This document shows positions 58,783 through 64,000 of a DNA stretch of 64,000 bases, piece after piece. Position 1 is the stretch's first letter. Each line of letters opens with the position of its first letter. The DNA comes from Glandiceps talaboti (lineage: Eukaryota; Hemichordata; Enteropneusta; Spengelidae). A program made the position numbers and the translations under genes. The notes under the pieces were generated by a model. The model did no database searches, was not told the DNA's origin, and worked only from the letters and a program-made list of their open reading frames with translations. The stretch lies in NCBI RefSeq assembly GCF_964340395.1, contig NC_135552.1, forward strand, positions 25,372,181-25,436,180, in the 5' to 3' direction.

Positions 58783-58785
58783 ATT
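58774..58785 (-). promoter_or_regulatory. YY1-like element upstream of the AKAP9-like gene
   Basis: AATATGGCGGTC on the minus strand closely fits the YY1 core AANATGGCGGC, often found near housekeeping transcription starts. It lies 50 bp before the start codon at 58835. Confidence 0.45.
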
Positions 58786-58834
58786 CTACGTGATTCTTCG
58801 TAATTTGTCCGAAAATTTAACCTGATTAGCCAGA

Positions 58835-58882
58835 ATGGATGAAGACGAGAGGCAGAAGAAGTTGCAAGCTGGCAGAGAAAAG
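58835..58882 (+). CDS. first coding exon of an AKAP9/pericentrin-like centrosomal scaffold (partial)
   Basis: ATG at 58835 opens 16 codons, MDEDERQKKLQAGREK, then a phase-0 donor AAG|GTAGGA. Human AKAP9 begins MEDEERQKKLEAGKAK and, from memory, also ends its first coding exon near there; pericentrin shares the AGRxKLAxFRQRK motif that would follow in exon 2. These are huge coiled-coil proteins that organise the centrosome and Golgi microtubules. Only this exon was found; the rest must lie beyond the window on the plus strand, since no LAxFRQ-like exon is visible up to 64000. Confidence 0.7.
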
Positions 58883-60606
58883 GTAGGAACCAAAATTACT
58901 CCGAATCAACCCAGTATAATGGCCTTCTGCAAATATTTTTGTTGAACTTTTGGGACGGTCCCCCAGGGAAATTGATACCGCTGTGATCCCGCTGCATAAC
59001 AACAAATGCAAATATAAATTTTAACGATCAATTACATAATAATTAAAACCACTTGTCATTAGATAAAAAGGCGCTTCTGTGATAATTCATTCGATGGATG
59101 TGTCTTGATGACATCTAATGAAATGTCACTGTTGACACGTGTCAATGTTTGGGTGACGTTAGTCGAGTATCCGGAAGACGACTAGTCCAGCTGATCGACC
59201 TTATCGCCGAGTTCACATTTTATTTTTTCTGGGGTCATCGCATTCATTGTAACCATCCACTGGCATTGTGTACCGTAAGGCATAACAAGTAGTAGGTCAG
59301 ATTGTCAGTGATTAGATATTCCACTTGATGGTCGTCACTGCTGCTGAATTGAAATTGTCTAAAAATACATGGAAACATCTGTTGAAAGTTGTTCTAAAAC
59401 CTGTTGCGATATACATCACGGTTACATGATCATACATGTATATTGCTTGTCTGGTCTATCTATCACAGTATCAGAGGTATCATTATATATGTAAATGAGA
59501 ACCGGATGATGACTGTGTGGTTAAAATTCTGATAAATGTTAATCTATGACTTATAATTGTAATTGTAAAAGTGACAGGTCATACAGAGACAGTAAGTTCA
59601 AATAACAAATGAACTGTCCTGGAACTTTTGTTTGCAATACAATTGATAGAATATTATCATGAGAACAAAATATATTGTAGCATTACTGCACTGTTTTATG
59701 ATATATTCATGAATATTGTACAGTTATAAATAATCATATGATAATTTTCATCAAGCCATTGTGATGACATTTGAGCACTGTTCTGATATGTATATAGGGA
59801 AATTGGGACAATATGATAGCTGTACAGGAGGAATGGAACTAATAGTAAACTAAATATGAAATACTATTATTAAAATATCCATTAAATATTTGCATACTAC
59901 AAATAAAATCAATTTTCAGTTAAATACAAATAAATGATCTTTTGTCAGTAGTATGTCTTCATTTAGATTACAAATATACCATGTTTGACTTGTAGTTGTA
60001 CAGATGTGGGCTTACCTACAGCTGAGTTGCAGTTTTCCTGTTTTTTCACAGATAAGCAGATGAAATGTGGAGAAATAGGCAGTATTAAATGTATACAGTA
60101 TCAAATACATTGAAACTAACAGTTATTGTCACAGCTCAGATATCACTTTATTAGTTCCAGATAGAAACCGAAAGTCATATAAAAAAAAACTATCTCAACA
60201 GTGATTTGATAAATTCTGACAGAAAATAATCTAAAAGTGAAGTTTTATGTTAACAGATTGATATCTTACTAAAGTTTAAGACTTGCCTAGCATCCATACT
60301 GTCATAGATGATTCAAGTGTCATCTTCTTCAGTTTTGTTCAGTCAGCTGTGCTCTTCCTATAAAAAGTATCTTGGTAATATACAATATAGATTTTTACGT
60401 AAACATAAGACTCAAGAGTCCATGTGTACCAGGAATACTTGACACTACTAACCCAAAATATGAACTGTAAAACTGGAAAATTTTGCTGAAGACTTATTTT
60501 CACTTATTTTGTTTGAAAAACAGGAACCTGAAAATAAGTAGTGGCTAAAATGCCTTTTTGTAGATAAAAACAGCACACCAGAAATTTGTAAACATTAATA
60601 TTTGGG

Positions 60607-60626
60607 AACTACATGTACATGTAGTT
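60607..60626. repeat. perfect 20-bp palindrome
   Basis: AACTACATGTACATGTAGTT reads the same on both strands; built from the very frequent ACATGTA motif, so possibly chance. Confidence 0.6.
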
Positions 60627-61770
60627 GAAGACTAATTTCCTAAAATAGCCAAATTTTATAATGGCAAAAATATCTTGGTTTACAGTATTTCATACTCTAC
60701 ACTACCTGTATGTTTATGTTGTAACATGTAGGTTGGTATCACATTTAAATGCTTTTAAATCTTTAAGTTCGTCTTCAGATAGACTACACCTTTTGTGAAT
60801 CTATGTGTACTTATGTGAAACCTGTAGGAATGATAAAATAATGAACATAATTTTTGTCATTATTTAAAAAAAACCTACGATTTTGCATGATGACCATGTG
60901 AAACAGTTTACCATTAATAACACCATATACCATTTTCTTCATAGCCATCACATTGTAAATATTTCATCACAATGATCACATATTATACAATCTACATTCA
61001 CCTGTGTTCAGTAGGATTGACGATGACATCTCCTTCTTAGGGCCCTCTACAATTATGCTTTAAAATGTGTAGAAGTCTTATCAGATTCAATGATTTGTAC
61101 ATATTTTTTGTTGTCAAATTATAGAGAGTAGATTCAGAAGGGAAGAATTATGAGTTGTGTCGTAAAAACAGTTGGGAATTTCCAAACTCAATGTTTACAT
61201 TTGTAATATAGCATTACTGTAAAAGCAATACATGATACGTGTATCATTACATGTATTATAATTATATCTCAGTCCCTCTGTGTACTGTACTGTACTGTTC
61301 AAGTGCACGGTTTACAAGGTAGTTGAATATTTCCTTCATCTGGTGGTCTTGAAAATGATTTTGTTTATGACAGTGGTAAATTATACTGTAGAAATCTAGT
61401 ACATGTATGAAGCACTGATGAATAAGTAAAGTTTGGATTTCGTATATCATCAGAGCTTTTGCCAGATTTTTTTCACTCTGAGCTTTCCGTAAAGTTATGG
61501 TCAACTATAACTTTCATTTACTAGCTCACCAGAATATGTTCTAGTGTTTTAAATCCTAAGGCAAAATGAGTCATATTATAAAAAATATAGTATTATATAT
61601 TATACAATGAAACTCATATTGGATCTTGATTTGTCAAAGTACATTGTGTAATCCTAAACAATAGATAAAACATCTACCTGTACTATAGGGTTGCTGTCTT
61701 ATCATGAATACAAGATAACATATTGATTACTGCTGAACCTTCTAGAGGACATACAATGTACCACAGTCTC

Positions 61771-61967
61771 CAATCTGATTAAAATCCAATGTGGTGAAAG
61801 CATCTAAATGCTTTATTTACCTCTATTTCCATCATTTTGTGTCGGTTGTTTTTGTACCTAGTGAAGGCGGCGATCACTTGGTACAAAAACAAACGACACA
61901 AAATGATGGAAATAGAGGTAAATAAAGCATTTAGATGCTTTCACCACATCAAACTTTAATCAGATTG
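61771..61967. mobile_element. foldback MITE with 8-bp target duplication
   Basis: Arms of about 88 bp, from CAATCTGATTAAA and GTGGTGAAAGCATCTAAATG to the centre, are near-perfect reverse complements (one mismatch in the inner 70 bp) around a 20-bp spacer at about 61859-61878. CACAGTCT flanks both sides (61762-61769, one base before the left end, and 61968-61975), an 8-bp target duplication of hAT or P type. Non-coding. Confidence 0.85.
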
Positions 61968-63670
61968 CACAGTCTTATGATAGAAGGCCTGTGAATGTAC
62001 TAAATGCTTATTCTGAGGTGCTCTCAATTTGGTCTCTGTGTTATCTCTACTGATTCTGTATTTTGATTAAAATAACATTCCAGTGTGTGGCAATTTTCTT
62101 TTTATACACCTTGTTTAAAATGACTGAAAATGAAATTCAAGCCATAGGAATTCCTCAAATACCTCAAATCTATGTGTTTAGTACATAGTGGTTTGTTAGG
62201 GCTTATGCAAGAAATGGGTCAATTTTACCTACAGTTTGTTTTTCCCCAGAATTTTGACCTTTGGAAAATGATGGATTGATGTCTGGGACTGTACGTGCAA
62301 ATAGATTTGTTTACCCTTTTGTTACTGGAATTCTTACCCAATAATAAAATAGTGTTAAAATAGATATATGGAGCTTCTGATTTCAAACTTGCATACATAT
62401 GGAGTAAATAAAAATGAAATCGAAGCAGTGGATTTATTGATTTTATGTCTCCATGAAAGCTGCCTTTGGTAGCAATGACATAATATTATATTAATTAATG
62501 GCTAGAGTGAGAGATTATTGTCAACCTTTAACTATACTTTATGTTCATCTCCAAAAGATTAAGACCAATTAAAAAGAGATATTGATTACTTTCCCAACAT
62601 TATGAATACTAGTTCTGAAGTTATTTTCTCTTACTATACCTGTAGCTGTGGTGAGTCACTGTGTTTGACAATGTGAGCAGTGTTGTTGTTAGTGTAGTAG
62701 GTGGCTGCTAGAATAATCTTGGTTTTGCATTGAAATTGTGCTGTAACTATGCTACATTTTGTATATACAAGTTGTATATGTAGAAAATTTGGTTTTTTAG
62801 TGTTTCTTCAAGTTATCTTGTGAAATCAAGCAATTTTCAATCATAATTTGCAAAAAAAAAAAAAGATTGATTGCATTGGCTCTGTATCAACATTGTGTTT
62901 TATACTACATGTATCTCAAATCCAACCCTAGTATTTGATATTAGTGTAATCAAATATTAATTCATTTTAAATTATTAGGAAATCAATCTAGAAGAACATA
63001 TCTCACACTGACTAGACCAGTCCTCACATGGAATGTTGAATCTCCTTTCCCCACATGCACTAAATCCTATTTGAACCTATTTAGTTGAATTAGTTCAAAA
63101 CCACTTTTATTCAAATCCATTGGTCAGTTTTCTTGTTGTCTTGAACCGATTTAACTGAATTGATTCATCAGTTCAATTTTGAAATAATGTGGGAACAGGG
63201 CTAATGTTTTTAAAATATGAATATAATTTAGACCCACAGTTTATATTGATGACAGGTACAGTAATTGCCAATTATCTAAACAGAATACCAGGTGGTTAAT
63301 ACCTCAACTTGATCACCAACTTAGTTACATCAATTTTTGGAGTGTGATACTATCCACATACATGCACAAGACAGAAATATTACTCAAATATAAAACCATT
63401 TCAGTTGATATTATAACTATACACAAATAACACACACAATTATACTGGTATTGATATGTTGGCAGAAGTCTATGTTTACATACATGTAGAGTACTAGGGG
63501 TGGTGCATTGTTGGGAAGTTTTCCAAGGTTATGTTTAAACTTCAAAGGTCAGGTTCTAGCATTACTGGTAGTATTATGTAATATCAGTGAAAACTTCAAA
63601 CATGTGATCTTATTTGAGGTCATTAGTTGAAGGCTAATAAGGTACCTTCCCTCAATAAAGATAAAGCTCT

Positions 63671-64000
63671 GGCTCCCTGTAGTGTTATGGTTAGAGCACA
63701 GGATTAGCAGTTGGGAGGTCACGGGTTCGAATCCCCCTGGAAACAGGGGATTTTTCTGTGACAGGCCCCAACCCAGGGTGAGTGTTCTACAGACTCGATG
63801 GGTAAGCTGTATCACTCAGCCATGTCTCACTCACAAGACGAGTGCTAATTTGGGGGGACTCCTGGCGTAATGACTCGAAAAGTCGGGGATGATTACTCAC
63901 ATGGAGCCCGCAGGTGCTATGTTTGCCGGGCCTGGGTGACTCTCAGTCTGGGATAGCCTGTGGACTGACTGGGAAGGCCTTGACAGTTCCACAGCAACGT
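63671..64000 (+). mobile_element. tRNA-derived SINE, continuing past the window end
   Basis: A tRNA-like head of about 74 bp carries an A box (TGGTTAGAGCACAGG at 63688-63702) and a perfect B box (GGTTCGAATCC at 63724-63734), the internal promoter for RNA polymerase III. A GC-richer body (CAGGCCCCAACCCAGGGTGA, TGACTCGAAAAGTCGGGGAT, GTTTGCCGGGCCTGGGTGAC) follows to the edge of the window. The surrounding intron is AT-rich, so the insert stands out. The 3' end and tail are not visible. Confidence 0.75.

Larger units (their letters stand above)
58883..63670. other. first intron of the AKAP9-like gene, no further exon seen
   Basis: About 4.8 kb of AT-rich sequence. It contains the foldback MITE at 61771-61967, a perfect 20-bp palindrome at 60607-60626 and scattered short AT repeats. 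I found no exon or RNA gene that I can support on either strand. Confidence 0.5.

Noticed and set aside
63671-63744. A functional tRNA gene
   Set aside because: A and B boxes are good, but the acceptor arms do not pair convincingly and the sequence continues into a repeat-like body, so a SINE is the better reading.

Overview
This is an AT-rich invertebrate animal window: small exons split by long introns with GT..AG borders, no operons, many microsatellites and miniature transposons. The gene set (nine-exon L-galactose-dehydrogenase-like reductase, IDI1, ANKZF1, NDUFA10, an SLC23 transporter, cytosolic HSP70 and an AKAP9/pericentrin-type first exon) suits a non-vertebrate bilaterian. A deuterostome such as a hemichordate is possible, but the sequence alone does not settle the phylum.

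Layout. 1.8-5.6 kb (+): a four-exon gene for an unrecognised basic, proline-rich protein with a charged C-terminal helix; its first intron holds RFX-type X-box-like sites, so a ciliary role is possible. 8.9-14.1 kb (-): an aldo-keto reductase of the L-galactose dehydrogenase class. 14.3-18.0 kb (+): isopentenyl-diphosphate isomerase, sharing a 192-bp divergent promoter with the reductase and having a targeting-peptide first exon. 20.7-29.7 kb (-): ANKZF1/Vms1, the ribosome quality-control peptidyl-tRNA hydrolase. 31.4-38.1 kb (-): NDUFA10, the complex I deoxynucleoside-kinase-like subunit, head-to-head across 562 bp with an SLC23 nucleobase/ascorbate transporter (38.7-52.4 kb, +). 55.5-57.4 kb (-): an intronless heat-shock HSP70 with heat shock elements. 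58.2-58.8 kb (-): a possible tiny gene. 58.8 kb to the window end (+): first exon and part of the first intron of an AKAP9/pericentrin-like centrosomal scaffold.

I rebuilt exon/intron structures by hand. Every multi-exon gene closes in one frame from ATG to stop: 317, 352, 258 (or 227), 944, 365 and 655 aa.

The genes are housekeeping genes rather than one pathway. The part not explained by genes is a rich set of non-autonomous DNA transposons recognisable by structure: two with piggyBac-like TTAA ends, two with Mutator-like 9-bp target duplications, and five fold-back elements, one with an 8-bp target duplication. The SLC23 gene carries a LINE 3' fragment, short retroposon tails and a tyrosine-recombinase retroelement fossil bounded by perfect 87-bp direct repeats. 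I found no clearly new multi-gene system. The strongest oddities are the decayed tandem copy of the catalytic exon of IDI1, the intact kinase-type P-loop in NDUFA10, a duplicated splice donor in SLC23 exon 7, and the 87-bp duplication around the retroelement fossil.
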